Shown here in pieces: positions 18,566 to 26,183 of a stretch of DNA of 44,413 nucleotides (positions are counted from its first letter, which is position 1; each line of letters begins with the position of its first letter). This stretch comes from Nitrolancea sp040255925 (lineage in GTDB: Bacteria; Chloroflexota; Chloroflexia; Thermomicrobiales; Thermomicrobiaceae). The notes below the pieces were generated by a model. That model saw only the letters and a list, made by a program, of their open reading frames with translations, was not told the DNA's origin and did not search any database. The position numbers and the translations under genes were made by a program. The stretch is taken from the NCBI GenBank assembly GCA_040255925.1, contig JBDZVX010000005.1, forward strand, positions 1 through 44,413. Reading direction: 5' to 3'.

Positions 18566-18594
18566 TTGACACCTACCGGCCCTCGTGCTAGACT
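18566..18594 (+). promoter_or_regulatory. predicted strong promoter of the L,D-transpeptidase leader
   Basis: Consensus -35 TTGACA (18566-18571), an exact 17-nt spacer and -10 TAGACT (18589-18594). The predicted start near 18601 is about 355 nt before the L,D-transpeptidase start codon, so the leader is long. The same -10 hexamer occurs in the predicted rpsT promoter. Confidence 0.7.
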
Positions 18595-18654
18595 TTGTGC
18601 AATTCGTCGCAAAGTTTTCAGACCGGACAGGGCGAAGGAGGTGATGCCAAACAT

Positions 18655-18702
18655 ATGAAGAGCGAGAGTACATCGGGCATCACCAGGGAGGTCGTCAGCT
18701 AA
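18655..18702 (+). CDS. possible 15-residue leader peptide
   Basis: An ATG at 18655 opens a 15-codon frame (MKSESTSGITREVVS) ending in TAA at 18700. A very strong Shine-Dalgarno lies about 12 bases upstream. Ribosomes translating it would open helix P2 and stop at helix P3. It may instead be chance inside a structured RNA; no codon bias signals a particular amino acid. Confidence 0.3.
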   Translation: MKSESTSGITREVVS

Positions 18703-18735
18703 GCTGATCACGCCTTGGTGATGGCCAAGAGACTG

Positions 18736-18765
18736 AAAAGCCGGTGGCATTGCCCACCGGCTTTT
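18736..18765 (+). terminator. intrinsic terminator inside the leader
   Basis: A perfect 12-bp stem, AAAAGCCGGTGG with CCACCGGCTTTT, and a 6-nt loop. It ends in TTTT and is followed by CGCATT. It sits between the promoter at 18566 and the L,D-transpeptidase start at 18958, so transcription must read through it to express the gene. Confidence 0.75.
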
Positions 18766-18912
18766 CGCATTAACAGGCTCAGTTGCAATACTATTCGACT
18801 GATGCTAACTATTGGGCTACGTGTCATACATCCGCGTCCAAAACCATTGCATTTCTTCTCCCAGGGTGGCATATTCTGGCCATCGATATATGCGACCTTG
18901 TGTATCCTCGTT

Positions 18913-18929
18913 CCGGCAATCGCTGCCGG
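18913..18929 (+). promoter_or_regulatory. hairpin just upstream of the L,D-transpeptidase ribosome binding site
   Basis: CCGGCA and TGCCGG form a 6-bp stem with a 5-nt loop. It ends 15 bases before the CGGAGGA Shine-Dalgarno at 18945-18951, where it could affect initiation. Confidence 0.35.
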
Positions 18930-18957
18930 TTATGGTTTGGACTCCGGAGGAACCCTG

Positions 18958-20142
18958 TTGGCGCGCCGAACCCTACTGGTACTCACCCTGCTGCTGGTGT
19001 TCATCGCCATGATTCCAGGGCCGGCACTCGCTGATGAGGGAGGCAATCCGGCCAGCGTCTACTTCCCACAAACAGGGCATAAGCTCAGTCATGGATTCCT
19101 CGACTTCTGGCGGCTCAACGGTGGCGTTACGGTCTTTGGCTTTCCAATCACCGATGAGATGGCTGATCCCCGGACCGGTCAGACCATGCAGTATTTTGAG
19201 CGTGCCGTCTTCGAGTACCATGCCGAGGCGCCGGAAGACCAGCGAGTTCAACTTCGTCCACTCGATCCCACCGATCGGATGAACGGGTTGATCGCGTTCA
19301 ACGAATCCCAGCGACGATACCAGCACCTCGCCGCGTTCGCCTTTGCCGGTGTTCCGCTGAGCCAGCCGTTCGCGCGGATCGACACCGCGCCGGAAACGAA
19401 CGATCGGATCTACTTCCCGGAAACCGGCCATACCGTCGCCATGGGCTTCCAAGACTTTTGGGAGCGGCACGGCGGAGCAGACATCTTTGGAAATCCAACG
19501 ACAGAGGAGTACATGGACCCGGCCTCCGGCTACTCGGTCCAGTACTTCGAACGCGCCATCTTCGAATGGCACGCAGAGGGACCTGGTGCACCCCACGTTG
19601 AACTGCGCGACGTCGGAACACGCGCCGCAGCCCGGGCCAGCATCAACACCACGCCGGTACCGCAGGCGGAGGACATCCCCACCTATGATCCGAACCTTTG
19701 GAACGATTCCGGGCCGGCAAATCCGACCGACGTGACCACGCCGCTGCCAGGCGCACCGACCGGGGCGGCGAAGTGGATTGAGGTGGATCTCTCTCAGCAG
19801 TATATCCGGGCCTGGGAGCACAAGACAGTCGTCTTCGGCCAGTATGTTTCGACCGGCTTAGCCAAGCATCCCACGCCGACCGGCTATTTCAGGATCTTCG
19901 CCAAGCTCCCGTTCGACGATATGACCAACGGCCCCGCCGCGCCAGCGGATGACTTTTACGACCTCAAGGATGTGCCGAACGTCATGTACTTTGAAACCGG
20001 CGGTTACGCGATCCACGGAACCTACTGGCACACCAACTTCGGCAGGCCCCAGAGTCATGGCTGCGTCAACATGACGCGGAGCGGCTCCAGCTGGCTGTTC
20101 AACTGGGCACCGTACCGCACGACCGTTTGGGTTCACGACTGA
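18958..20142 (+). CDS. secreted L,D-transpeptidase (YkuD) with two N-terminal repeats
   Basis: This exported peptidoglycan cross-linking enzyme forms 3-3 cross-links or anchors proteins. The chosen TTG start at 18958 has CGGAGGA 7-8 bases upstream and yields a clean signal peptide of about 25 residues ending PALA before DEGG; upstream Met codons in the open frame give implausible N-termini. Residues about 34-103 and 151-220 are two copies of a 70-residue module (YFPxTGHxxxxGFxDFWxxxGG ... QYFERAxFExHAE), resembling LGFP-like wall-binding repeats common in Chloroflexota. The YkuD domain covers about 273-394, with H353 (IHGTYWH) and the catalytic SHGCVN, C369. Expression is probably controlled by the upstream leader. 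Confidence 0.9.
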   Translation: MARRTLLVLTLLLVFIAMIPGPALADEGGNPASVYFPQTGHKLSHGFLDFWRLNGGVTVFGFPITDEMADPRTGQTMQYFERAVFEYHAEAPEDQRVQLRPLDPTDRMNGLIAFNESQRRYQHLAAFAFAGVPLSQPFARIDTAPETNDRIYFPETGHTVAMGFQDFWERHGGADIFGNPTTEEYMDPASGYSVQYFERAIFEWHAEGPGAPHVELRDVGTRAAARASINTTPVPQAEDIPTYDPNLWNDSGPANPTDVTTPLPGAPTGAAKWIEVDLSQQYIRAWEHKTVVFGQYVSTGLAKHPTPTGYFRIFAKLPFDDMTNGPAAPADDFYDLKDVPNVMYFETGGYAIHGTYWHTNFGRPQSHGCVNMTRSGSSWLFNWAPYRTTVWVHD

Positions 20143-20257
20143 TCCGCCGTCACCGGCCGGCATACGATCATGTTCCCCAAACTTCGCGGAGGAACCATTC
20201 CATCCGGTATCATCACACCGTGCGCCGGCTCTGGCGCGATGATGGTGGGCATGGGGC

Positions 20258-20641
20258 ATGACGCGCGATCAGATTCTGCTCGAAGGCATGGTTTTCTACG
20301 GCTACCATGGAGTCCACGAGGAGGAGCGGCGACTCGGGCAGCGGTTCATCGTCGATCTTGAAGCGGCCTGCAACCTCCAGCCCGCCGCGATCAGCGATGA
20401 TATTACCCGGACCGTAAACTATAGCGACCTCTTCCGGATTACCAAGTCCGTTGTCGAAGGCACACCCCGAGCGTTGATCGAATCGGTTGCCGAGGCGATC
20501 GCCACCGAGATCCTCGACCAGATCCCGGCGATCGCCGGAGTTGTCGTCACGGTTCGAAAGCCGGAGGCGCCGATCAAGGGCAGCGTCTTACGCGGCGTCG
20601 GCATCCGAATCCGGCGGGACAGAGAGCGTGGTGCGGAATGA
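20258..20641 (+). CDS. folB: dihydroneopterin aldolase
   Basis: FolB cleaves 7,8-dihydroneopterin to 6-hydroxymethyl-dihydropterin and glycolaldehyde in folate synthesis. The 127-residue product begins MTRDQILLEGMVFYGYHGVHEEER, with the family YGYHGV..EE segment and the active-site glutamate, and later shows the lysine in TVRKPEAPI. Length is typical. It is the first gene of the folate cluster, and its stop overlaps folE as ATGA. The operon order differs from the pathway order, since GTP cyclohydrolase comes second. Confidence 0.93.
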   Translation: MTRDQILLEGMVFYGYHGVHEEERRLGQRFIVDLEAACNLQPAAISDDITRTVNYSDLFRITKSVVEGTPRALIESVAEAIATEILDQIPAIAGVVVTVRKPEAPIKGSVLRGVGIRIRRDRERGAE

Positions 20642-21210
20642 GTGAGGATGGGGTAGATCGGTCCAAATTGGAGGCGGCAGTCCTTGCGATTCTCGAGGCG
20701 ATCGGGGAGGACCCAACCCGACCGGACCTGCGCCGGACGCCGGAGCGTGCCGCGCGGATGTTCGAAGAGATGTTCGGCGGGCTGTCGATCAACCCAGAAA
20801 CCTTTCTCGAGGAAACCCTGCGCCAGGAGCACCAGGAACTTATCGTCCTGCGCGATATCTCGGTGCATTCGATGTGCGAACATCATCTGGTGCCCATGAC
20901 CGGCATCGCGCACATCGGGTACATCCCAAACGGCCGGATCGTCGGTTTCGACCGGCTCGCCAAAGTCGTCGATGCCTACGCCCGGCGTCCACAGGTGCAG
21001 GAACGGCTGACCCAACAGATCGCCGACCTGATTCATGCAATGCTCAAGCCGACCGGCGTGGCCATTCACATGGAATTGGAGCATATGTGCATGACGGTCC
21101 GTGGCATCCGGGAAACCCGGAGCCGGGTCATCACGACTGCCTACCGTGGCGTCTTCCGTGAAGATCCCTCAGTCCGTGCCGAGTTCAACAGCATGATCGC
21201 GCCGTCCTAG
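20638..21210 (+). CDS. folE: GTP cyclohydrolase I
   Basis: FolE converts GTP to 7,8-dihydroneopterin triphosphate, the first step of folate synthesis, in the cytoplasm. The 190-residue product has the zinc and catalytic residues C80, H82 and H83 (SMCEHHLVPM) and C151 (EHMCMTVRGI). The RTPERAARMFEEM segment and the C-terminal RVITTAYRG are also family hallmarks. It is a type IA enzyme of normal length. The start overlaps folB by ATGA. Confidence 0.97.
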   Translation: MSEDGVDRSKLEAAVLAILEAIGEDPTRPDLRRTPERAARMFEEMFGGLSINPETFLEETLRQEHQELIVLRDISVHSMCEHHLVPMTGIAHIGYIPNGRIVGFDRLAKVVDAYARRPQVQERLTQQIADLIHAMLKPTGVAIHMELEHMCMTVRGIRETRSRVITTAYRGVFREDPSVRAEFNSMIAPS

Positions 21211-21230
21211 CTGGCTGTGAGAGCGAAACG

Positions 21231-22061
21231 ATGAGCATCGCATTGGAGCCCCTGCGAACACCGGAATTTACGTGGGAATGGGGACAGCGCACCTACATTA
21301 TGGGCATCATCAACGTGACGCCCGACTCGTTCAGTGGAGATGGGTTGGCTGGCCAGCCGGACTCCATTGTCGCGCTGGCGCGGGACTTGGTCGCGGCAGG
21401 CGCCGATATGATCGATGTCGGCGGGGAATCGACCCGTCCGGGTCACGTTCCGGTGACCGCCGAGGAGGAGCTCCGGCGCGTGATCCCGGCGATAGAAGCA
21501 CTCGCCCCGGCGATCGATGTCCCGATCTCCATCGATACGTCCAAGGCCCTGGTCGCCGATGCGGCGCTCCGGGCAGGGGCCCGCATCGTCAACGATATCC
21601 GCGGGTTCACGTATGATCCGGAGGTTGCACAGGTCGCGGCACGTGCCGGAGCACCAGTCATCATCATGCACGACCGGAAGATCAGCGATGCCGACCGGCT
21701 GATCCCGGAGATCACGCGAGAGCTCTGCCGGCGAATCGAGCATGCGCTGGCCTCCGACATCCCTTGGGAGCGCATCATCATCGATCCCGGCTTCGGGTTC
21801 GGCAAGACACCCTGCCTGAATCTCGTACTTCTTCGCCGGATGCGTGAACTGCTCGCCATCGGCCGACCGATCCTGGCTGGAACCTCCCGCAAGAGCATGA
21901 TCGGCAATGTCCTGGGTACCGAACCTCAGGACCGGATCGAGGGAACCGCCGCGACTGTTGTGCTGGCGATCGCTAATGGGGCCGACATCGTCCGCGTCCA
22001 CGACGTTGCCGCGATGGCCCGCGTCGCCCGGATGACCGACGCGGTCGTGCGTGGATCATGA
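21231..22061 (+). CDS. folP: dihydropteroate synthase
   Basis: FolP joins 6-hydroxymethyl-dihydropterin pyrophosphate to p-aminobenzoate and is the sulfonamide target. The 276-residue TIM-barrel product shows GIINVTPDSFSGDG, GADMIDVGGESTRPG, NDIRGF, PGFGFGKT and AGTSRKSMIG, the pterin- and pABA-site motifs. ATG at 21231 lies 20 bp after folE. The stop overlaps folK by ATGA. Confidence 0.96.
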   Translation: MSIALEPLRTPEFTWEWGQRTYIMGIINVTPDSFSGDGLAGQPDSIVALARDLVAAGADMIDVGGESTRPGHVPVTAEEELRRVIPAIEALAPAIDVPISIDTSKALVADAALRAGARIVNDIRGFTYDPEVAQVAARAGAPVIIMHDRKISDADRLIPEITRELCRRIEHALASDIPWERIIIDPGFGFGKTPCLNLVLLRRMRELLAIGRPILAGTSRKSMIGNVLGTEPQDRIEGTAATVVLAIANGADIVRVHDVAAMARVARMTDAVVRGS

Positions 22062-22576
22062 CCCGCGCTTATCTCGGACTCGGCGCCAACCTCGGTGACC
22101 GCCGCACCAACCTGCGGACCGCCGTGAACACCCTCCGCACTCACGGCGAACTGGTCGCCGTCTCATCGCTCTACGAGACTGAGCCGGTCGGCTATCTGAA
22201 CCAGCCGGCATTCCTCAACGCCGTTATCGTGCTGGAGACGCCGTTGTCCCCGGCAGACCTCCTGGAAGCCGGCCTGGTCATCGAACGCGAACTGGGACGG
22301 GAGCGTAGCTTCCCTAATGCCCCACGCTCATTGGATATCGACCTGCTCCTCTACGACGGACAGGTCCTCGACGATCCGGCGCTTAGGCTCCCGCATCCCC
22401 GGCTGCACGAGCGCGCCTTCGTGCTGGTACCACTGGCTGAGATAGCTCCAGCACTTCGGCATCCGTCGCTCGATCGGACTATCGACGAATTGCTGGCCCT
22501 GCTGGGGGACACCTCCACCGCCGTCCGGCGCATCTCCGGGCCAGACTGGACGCAAGAGACAACCGATCGCAAGTGA
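22058..22576 (+). CDS. folK: 2-amino-4-hydroxy-6-hydroxymethyldihydropteridine pyrophosphokinase
   Basis: FolK pyrophosphorylates 6-hydroxymethyl-dihydropterin for FolP. The 172-residue product carries LGLGANLGDRR, the NAPRSLDIDLLLYDG metal-binding segment and LPHPRLHERAFVLVPLAEIAP, all diagnostic. It is the last gene of folB-E-P-K. Only 6 bp separate its stop from the convergent oxidoreductase gene, so there is no room for a terminator between them. Confidence 0.95.
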   Translation: MTRAYLGLGANLGDRRTNLRTAVNTLRTHGELVAVSSLYETEPVGYLNQPAFLNAVIVLETPLSPADLLEAGLVIERELGRERSFPNAPRSLDIDLLLYDGQVLDDPALRLPHPRLHERAFVLVPLAEIAPALRHPSLDRTIDELLALLGDTSTAVRRISGPDWTQETTDRK

Positions 22577-22582
22577 TCCGGG

Positions 22583-23506
22583 CTACATGGCGAGTCCGGG
22601 TGGTATCTCAAGCTCGGCCAGGACGGCTGGGGCAACCTGTCCGGCGAACGCCTCGATCTGTGGGATCTGATTGTCGCCGAGCGGCCAGAAGATAAACGTA
22701 TCCATTCCCCGCTCCAGATAGAGGTGCACAATGAAATCTATCCACCCGGCAGGCGGCATCACCACGGTATTGGGACCGATCTCGGGAGACGTATTCGGCA
22801 GATCCGGCAGTTCGATCACACCCATCAGGTTGTAGCCCCGCCGTATCGAATCCGGGGAACGGCTCGCCGATCTCGCGCTGCCATCGATCAACTGGTTGAT
22901 CCCGGCAAGCCGGTCCTCGGGAACCCACGTGTTGCTGAGCAGCACACCATCAGCCAAGCGCCCGGCAATCCGGAGCATCCTTGGCTTGGTCGCGCCGACC
23001 CAGATCCGGATCGAATGGTCCGGCTTGGGGCCGAAGTTGGTGCCATGAAGCTGGTAATAGCGTCCATCGAAGTTGAAGCGGCCACTGCTCTCCAAGAGGC
23101 TCCGGATCACCTTGATCCCTTCTTCGAAGGCCGCTACGCGTTCACCGACTGGAAGCACCTGCCCGCCGAACGCCGCGATCCCTTTCGGAAAACCACCGGC
23201 GCCGATGCCGAGCTCAACCCGTCCCCGGCTCAAAACATCGAGACTCACCGCCGCCTTCGCCAGCATCGCCGGAGGCCGCAACGGCAGCGGAGAAACGTTG
23301 GTCCCGATATGCACGCGTGTGGTGACTCCGGCAAGCGCGCTCAGGAGCGTCCAGGTATCCAAGAAATAGGGGATGTACGGATGGTCCTGAATGGTGATCA
23401 GGTCGAGCCGGCTGATATCCGCGATCCGCGCGCGATCAAAGGCATCGTTGGGGTCTTCAACACCGGGATGGACATTGATGCCCAATACCGGCAGCGGACG
23501 GGCCAT
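22583..23506 (-). CDS. LLM-class (luciferase-like, probable F420/flavin-dependent) oxidoreductase
   Basis: This is a TIM-barrel oxidoreductase of the bacterial luciferase superfamily, likely using F420 or FMN; the substrate is unknown. Visible features are TIQDHPYIP after strand 2, VSLDVLSRGRVELGIGAGG near residues 85-105, VGERVAAFEEGIKVIRSL, and IWVGATKPRMLRIAGRLADG. ATG 23506 has GGAGGA about 8 bases upstream and gives 307 residues; the frame is open to 23542. It is convergent with folK. The MFS gene lies 80 bp upstream on the same strand, so the two may be co-transcribed. Confidence 0.85.
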   Translation of the reverse strand: MARPLPVLGINVHPGVEDPNDAFDRARIADISRLDLITIQDHPYIPYFLDTWTLLSALAGVTTRVHIGTNVSPLPLRPPAMLAKAAVSLDVLSRGRVELGIGAGGFPKGIAAFGGQVLPVGERVAAFEEGIKVIRSLLESSGRFNFDGRYYQLHGTNFGPKPDHSIRIWVGATKPRMLRIAGRLADGVLLSNTWVPEDRLAGINQLIDGSARSASRSPDSIRRGYNLMGVIELPDLPNTSPEIGPNTVVMPPAGWIDFIVHLYLERGMDTFIFWPLGDNQIPQIEAFAGQVAPAVLAELEIPPGLAM

Positions 23507-23586
23507 GGCAGAATCCTCCTTCTCTCGATCCGCCCAACCCAACTTGGCCAGGCGATCGCACCCGCAACCAGCCTGCCCTCACACGT

Positions 23587-24846
23587 TCAACTCACCACCA
23601 CACCGGCTGGTTCCGGCTCGCGCCCAGAATGAAACAGCGGCGTGGAACGCATCAAGGCTACCGCGGCCGACGCGACCAACCCGGCGCCGAGATTCAAGAG
23701 GATCGACAGATCGTACGAGCCGGTGAGGTCGTAGAGATAGCCACCGAGCGCCGAGCCGACCGCGGCGCCGATCGGCATGATCGCAAACATCAGCCCGAAG
23801 ACGGTACCGAGCGACCGCCGTCCGTAGAGATCGGCACAGATCGCGGACGTGAGCGGAACCGTCGCGCTCCAGGAAAAACCAATCACCGCCAGCGCTCCGA
23901 ACAAATAGATGACGTTCCCGCCAGCCATGAGGACCAGCGCGAAGCCTACACCCCGGAGTGAGTAGACGACCGCGAGCGGTATCCTCCGGCCCACCCGGTC
24001 CGCCCACCAGCCGGTCAAGAGCGACCCGGCGATGCTCATCCCGCCCATGAGCGACAGTCCGGCCGCCGCCGCCTCACGACTGATTCCCTGCCCCAACGCG
24101 AAATCGACGAAAAAGGTCATCACCCAGCTCATGGTGAGGCCGCAGACAAAGAATCCAATACCAAGCTGCCAAAACGACCAGGCCCGGGCGGCCGCCCGCA
24201 CCGAGCAGCCAAGCAGCTCAACGTCATCCTGCCCGGCTACCGGCCGCTCACGAAGGAGCCAGAGAATCAAGGGGGCACCGACCACCAGCAGGCCGATTCC
24301 CAGCACGATGTAGGCATCCCGCCAGCCCATCACCGCGACCATTGCCGTCAGCCCCGGCACTACCGCGAGTTGTCCGATAGAGCTACCGGCATGTACGATC
24401 GACAGGGCGGTCGCCCGGCGGTGGGTGAACCAGCCAGCCACCAGCGGCGTGACCGCGACCGGCGAGACGGCGGCCATGCCCAGCGCGGCCACCGCACCGT
24501 AGCCAAAGAAGAGCTCCGCGAGCGAGCCGGCAGATCCGGTGATCATCAACCCGAACGCGAAGAGCGCTAAGCCCACCGCCGTCACGATCCGCGCCGCCAG
24601 ATGGTCCACCAGCCAGCCAACTCCCGGCTGGATGAACCCGACGACGAGAACGTTGAGCGAGACAACGAGCGCCAGAACGCTGTGATTGACCGAGAATCCT
24701 TCGCTTATCTGGTCGAAGACGATGCCTACCAGGAAACGGCCACCGGCCGCGACCGCGAGGACCAGCGTTGCCGCCATGACGATGCCCCAGCGCATCAGGT
24801 CATGTTCCGGCTGCTCCGGCTGGTCCGGCGCGGATCTCACTGCCAT
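23587..24846 (-). CDS. MFS transporter
   Basis: This is a major facilitator superfamily permease with 12 predicted membrane helices in 419 residues. It resembles the oxalate/formate-antiporter or monocarboxylate-like branch (VGWLVDHLAARIV after helix 2; ADRVGRRIPLAVVYSLRG after helix 8), but the substrate cannot be told. ATG 24846 has GGGGAGGG about 4 bases upstream; the frame is open to 24879 by a GTG. It is followed by an LLM oxidoreductase. Confidence 0.85.
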   Translation of the reverse strand: MAVRSAPDQPEQPEHDLMRWGIVMAATLVLAVAAGGRFLVGIVFDQISEGFSVNHSVLALVVSLNVLVVGFIQPGVGWLVDHLAARIVTAVGLALFAFGLMITGSAGSLAELFFGYGAVAALGMAAVSPVAVTPLVAGWFTHRRATALSIVHAGSSIGQLAVVPGLTAMVAVMGWRDAYIVLGIGLLVVGAPLILWLLRERPVAGQDDVELLGCSVRAAARAWSFWQLGIGFFVCGLTMSWVMTFFVDFALGQGISREAAAAGLSLMGGMSIAGSLLTGWWADRVGRRIPLAVVYSLRGVGFALVLMAGGNVIYLFGALAVIGFSWSATVPLTSAICADLYGRRSLGTVFGLMFAIMPIGAAVGSALGGYLYDLTGSYDLSILLNLGAGLVASAAVALMRSTPLFHSGREPEPAGVVVS

Positions 24847-24879
24847 CGTCCCTCCCCGTCCAACGAATTCGCGATTCAC

Positions 24880-25389
24880 GCTTGTTCAACCGGCCCGGCG
24901 CATCGAGCATAACAGCAGCACCATATTGGAAGATCGCCCGCGCCGCAAACACAGCCATCACACACCCGGTCAGGGCGCTGCCAAAAGACGTCATCCTAAG
25001 GCCGCGGCCGAAGGATCGCCCTCAGGTGCCAGGAGCCAAGATCCTTTACTCCGCCGCTCGACACAGCTTGGCAACCCTCACGAAATCCACGGCTGAAAGC
25101 AAGATGAGCTTCCGGCTCGGCTACCGTTCATCTTAACCAGAGCCGGAGATGGTATATTTCCATCTAGCCAACCGGCTGGACGACCGCACCGTCCTTCGGA
25201 ACACGCCGGTCATTCCCACTCGGGATTGGACTCGACCCATTCCCTCCGTTGCTCCAATTTCTCAGTTTCCGTTGTGGGCGTACGCTGAGAGAACGTTGAG
25301 ATCGCCGATCAGCAGAGGAGCGCGATCATCGCAGCTGGGGTAGGCCCGCGGAACGCGGCGGGCCGCCAGTGGAATAGCGACGGCAGGTG
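24880..25389. other. about 500 bp intergenic region with several inverted repeats
   Basis: No convincing gene. It holds inverted repeats CCGGCTC/GAGCCGG (about 25112-25145), AGATGG/CCATCT just downstream, CTCAG/CTGAG (about 25262-25290) and GGCCCGC (25343-25349) with GCGGGCC (25358-25364), the last 25 bp before the membrane-protein start. The short open frames here have no Shine-Dalgarno and no recognisable protein character. Confidence 0.4.
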
Positions 25390-26079
25390 ATGACTCGTCT
25401 CTTTATCCTTCTCGCCGTACTGGTGGGTACGGTGCTTCTTATGAGGTCACTCGGCGACCTCGAACAATTTCAGACGTGGGTAGCCCATACGGGTTTCTGG
25501 GCGCCGATCCTCTTCATCATGCTCAAAGCTGTCACGTACATTGTGGCGCCGATCAGCGGCAGCCCACTCACGTTCGCCGCCGGTCCCTTGTTCGGCGTCT
25601 GGGAAGGCACGCTCTACTCGCTGGCGGGGGATACCCTCGGCGGATCGGTCAATTTCTGGATCTCCCGGCTGGCGCGGCGCCCGGTCGTCGAGAAACTCGT
25701 CGGTGAAAGCAACATGCGGCGGGCGGCCCGGTTCAATGATCGACTCGGAGATTGGCGCAACCTCCTCTTCCTGCGGATAGCCTTCGCCGGCTTTTATGAT
25801 GTGTTGAGCTACGCGACCGGCCTAACCGCGATCCCCTACCGGCAGTATCTCGTGGTGAGCGTCATCGGCGGAGTACCCGCGACGATCCTGTTCGTCGCGC
25901 TCGCCGCGAATCTCGCGTCGGATCGCTGGATGAACGGACTGATTCTCGGTGGGGTCCTGGCAGCCGCCATTACGCTCAGAATCGTTATCGGGCGACGCTG
26001 GAAAGCTCCACATTCCAGCCACCGGAGAACGTCCGGCACGCCGTCTACGACCGCGCCCACACCGGATACCGGTGAGTGA
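25390..26079 (+). CDS. TVP38/TMEM64 (VTT/DedA-like) membrane protein
   Basis: This polytopic membrane protein belongs to the SNARE-associated/VTT superfamily, whose members are linked to lipid scrambling or transport. The 229-residue product shows the re-entrant-type core PISGSPLTFAAGPLFGVWEGTLY and GGSVNFWISR, plus the later FLRIAFAGFYDVLSYATGL. The C-terminus is a polar Ser/Thr/Pro tail. ATG 25390 is directly preceded by an in-frame GTG at 25387, and the Shine-Dalgarno is weak. A terminator follows at 26101. Confidence 0.82.
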   Translation: MTRLFILLAVLVGTVLLMRSLGDLEQFQTWVAHTGFWAPILFIMLKAVTYIVAPISGSPLTFAAGPLFGVWEGTLYSLAGDTLGGSVNFWISRLARRPVVEKLVGESNMRRAARFNDRLGDWRNLLFLRIAFAGFYDVLSYATGLTAIPYRQYLVVSVIGGVPATILFVALAANLASDRWMNGLILGGVLAAAITLRIVIGRRWKAPHSSHRRTSGTPSTTAPTPDTGE

Positions 26080-26100
26080 TCGCGGATATGAGCGTTTTTC

Positions 26101-26123
26101 CGGGAGGGGCTTGTCCCCTCCCG
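26101..26123 (+). terminator. intrinsic terminator after the TVP38-like gene
   Basis: CGGGAGGGG (26101-26109) pairs with CCCCTCCCG (26115-26123) around a 5-nt loop, and CCGTTTT follows. On the opposite strand the hairpin is followed by A residues, so it serves the plus strand. Confidence 0.65.
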
Positions 26124-26137
26124 CCGTTTTCACACCT

Positions 26138-26156
26138 GGCCGGCGTTCGGCCGGCC
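26138..26156 (-). terminator. GC-rich hairpin at the end of gltB
   Basis: GGCCGGC and GCCGGCC form a 7-bp stem with a 5-nt loop, 28 bp past the gltB stop. No T-run follows on the minus strand, so it may only stabilise the 3' end or assist termination. Confidence 0.35.
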
Positions 26157-26183
26157 CTCCGCCGTTCTTTCGATCGCTACACG

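Larger units (their letters stand above)
18601..18765 (+). ncRNA. structured leader RNA ending in an intrinsic terminator (attenuator or riboswitch candidate)
   Basis: Three helices can be drawn. P1 is AGGGCG (18629-18634) with CGCCTT (18711-18716). P2 is a perfect 9-bp GGTGATGCC (18640-18648) with GGCATCACC (18676-18684). P3 is GTCAGC (18694-18699) with GCTGAT (18703-18708). GGTGATG at 18717-18723 could compete for the 3' strand of P2. AAGGAGGTGAT (18636-18646) is an eleven-base match to the anti-Shine-Dalgarno and lies partly inside P2. I cannot assign a known riboswitch class. The downstream gene, an L,D-transpeptidase, belongs to the wall-remodelling group often under leader control. Confidence 0.55.

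Noticed and set aside
18601..18765. c-di-AMP (ydaO/yuaA) or c-di-GMP riboswitch assignment
   Set aside because: GTCAGCTAA and a CGCAAAG segment recall these classes, but the other conserved blocks (GGGGGAACC-type and GGGGTGAATC for c-di-AMP; GGCAAACC and the GGTAGC tail for c-di-GMP) are missing.
22724..23632. plus-strand 302-codon frame opposite the LLM oxidoreductase
   Set aside because: The minus-strand LLM gene has a good Shine-Dalgarno and clear motifs; the plus frame has none.
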